Positions 14,262 through 14,975 of a stretch of DNA of 14,975 nt are shown here, one piece after another. This stretch comes from Bacteroidales bacterium. GTDB lineage: Bacteria > Bacteroidota > Bacteroidia > Bacteroidales > UBA1402. Position numbers and translations under genes: made by a program. Position 1 is the stretch's first letter. The number at the start of each line of letters is the position of its first letter. The stretch covers positions 1-14,975 of the forward strand of contig JALNXZ010000010.1 of assembly GCA_023230125.1 (NCBI GenBank), written 5' to 3'. The notes beneath the pieces were generated by a model. The model was not told the origin of the DNA and did not search any database. It worked only from the letters and a program-made list of their open reading frames with translations.

Positions 14262-14975
14262 AAGGTCATTTCTCGGATAAATTCTTTCAGGGCCTCTCCA
14301 GGCTGATTATTTTTCATAAAAGTCTCCCCCATCAGGAAACCCTGATATCCAACCTTCCGAAGAGCTTTGATCGTTGAAGGTTCGCTCAATCCACTCTCTG
14401 AAATTCGTAGAATGTTTGAAGGAATCATAGAAGCCAAGTCAAAAGAAGTTTGCACATCCGTTTTGAATACTTTAAGATTCCGGTTATTGACACCTACTAT
14501 ATCCGTATAACGGCTGATGTAATCCAATTCTTTTTCGGTATGTACTTCCAGCAAGACTTCCATACCCAAGTCATGCGCCAGTTCACCCAAGTCATAAGCT
14601 TCATCCAAGGTCAACGAAGCAGCTATCAGTAAAATGACATCGGCTCCCAGTATCTTGGATTCATACACCTGATAGGAATCAATCATGAAATCCTTCCTCA
14701 AGACCGGACAATTCAACACTGCTCTGCCTTCTTTAAAATCTCCAATAGTACCACCGAAATACTCATAATCGGTCAAAATGGAGACGCCTGTACATCCTGC
14801 ATCTTGATAAGCCTGAACCACAGGAACTACTTTTGCATCCATATAAATGGATCCCTTGGAAGGTGATTTTCGTTTAAACTCTGAAATGATGCCTGTCGAA
14901 GAATCGGACAGAGCCTGTTTCAAAGATCTTCCAGGTTTCAGACCTTGACTCATTTTTCGGATGTGCTCCATGGGT
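14258..14975 (-). CDS. trpC: Indole-3-glycerol phosphate synthase, N-terminus cut by window edge
   Basis: Closes the indole ring by decarboxylating CdRP to indole-3-glycerol phosphate, the substrate of TrpA. Numbering from the first Met in the window (14971), all catalytic residues are present: E31 and K33 (EFKRKSPSKG), K93 (LRKDFMID), E142 (LEVHTE), N162 (GVNNRNL) and E192 (ISESGL). These fall about 17-20 positions lower than in the Sulfolobus enzyme, and the frame stays open past 14971 with a Pro codon, so some 20 N-terminal residues probably lie outside the window and the Met at 14971 is likely internal. The stop TGA overlaps the trpF start (ATGA). The gene order C-F-A fits the Bacteroidota trp operon. 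Confidence 0.95.
   Translation of the reverse strand, partial: PMEHIRKMSQGLKPGRSLKQALSDSSTGIISEFKRKSPSKGSIYMDAKVVPVVQAYQDAGCTGVSILTDYEYFGGTIGDFKEGRAVLNCPVLRKDFMIDSYQVYESKILGADVILLIAASLTLDEAYDLGELAHDLGMEVLLEVHTEKELDYISRYTDIVGVNNRNLKVFKTDVQTSFDLASMIPSNILRISESGLSEPSTIKALRKVGYQGFLMGETFMKNNQPGEALKEFIREMTL

Overview
The window looks like chromosomal DNA of a Bacteroidota bacterium, probably a Bacteroidales relative that has a type IX secretion system. Three things suggest this. Two large secreted proteins end in the typical 'Por' sorting tail (YPNP...GLYxCK...SKIMLxK). ClpB has the 862-residue length and N-terminus I associate with Bacteroides-type ClpB. The AT-rich leaders lack Shine-Dalgarno sequences, and one carries a TAnnTTTGC-type -7 element. 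Genus cannot be fixed from the sequence alone.

Layout, left to right. (1) 3-1037, minus strand: a complete LacI-family regulator whose targets probably lie outside the window. (2) 1200-1624: the decayed 3' end of a MacB/FtsX-type ABC transporter permease, then a perfect 22-bp inverted repeat built from two phased quasi-palindromes just upstream of clpB. (3) 1676-4264, plus strand: full-length ClpB disaggregase, closed by a hairpin terminator. (4) 4322-4904: a 580-bp AT-rich non-coding stretch with a structured probable leader. (5) 4905-8447 and 8700-11546, plus strand: two tandem paralogous surface proteins with the order signal peptide, right-handed beta-helix, PKD, LamG, T9SS tail. The first has two LamG modules and the second has one. 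The duplication also covers the 3' non-coding flank. (6) 11696-12619, minus strand: a Spy/CpxP-like periplasmic protein with two LTxxQ-type halves joined by a Cys/Gln-rich linker. (7) 12835-14975, minus strand: the distal part of a tryptophan operon, trpC-trpF-trpA, with overlapping stop/start codons.

How the parts work together: trpF, trpC and trpA encode three consecutive steps of tryptophan synthesis (phosphoribosylanthranilate to indole) and are translationally coupled. ClpB and the Spy-like protein are both proteostasis factors, one cytosolic and one envelope, but nothing places them in one regulon. The paralogous beta-helix/LamG proteins are probably outer-surface polysaccharide-binding or polysaccharide-cleaving proteins. 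The LacI regulator is the sort often linked to sugar use, but it is separated from them by clpB, so a link is speculative.

I see no mobile element, CRISPR array, tRNA or rRNA, and no clear new multi-gene system. The most rewarding points are the phased palindromes before clpB, the duplicated T9SS genes with varying LamG number and an offset start in the second copy, and the unusual two-lobed Spy-like protein with 15-bp direct repeats upstream.
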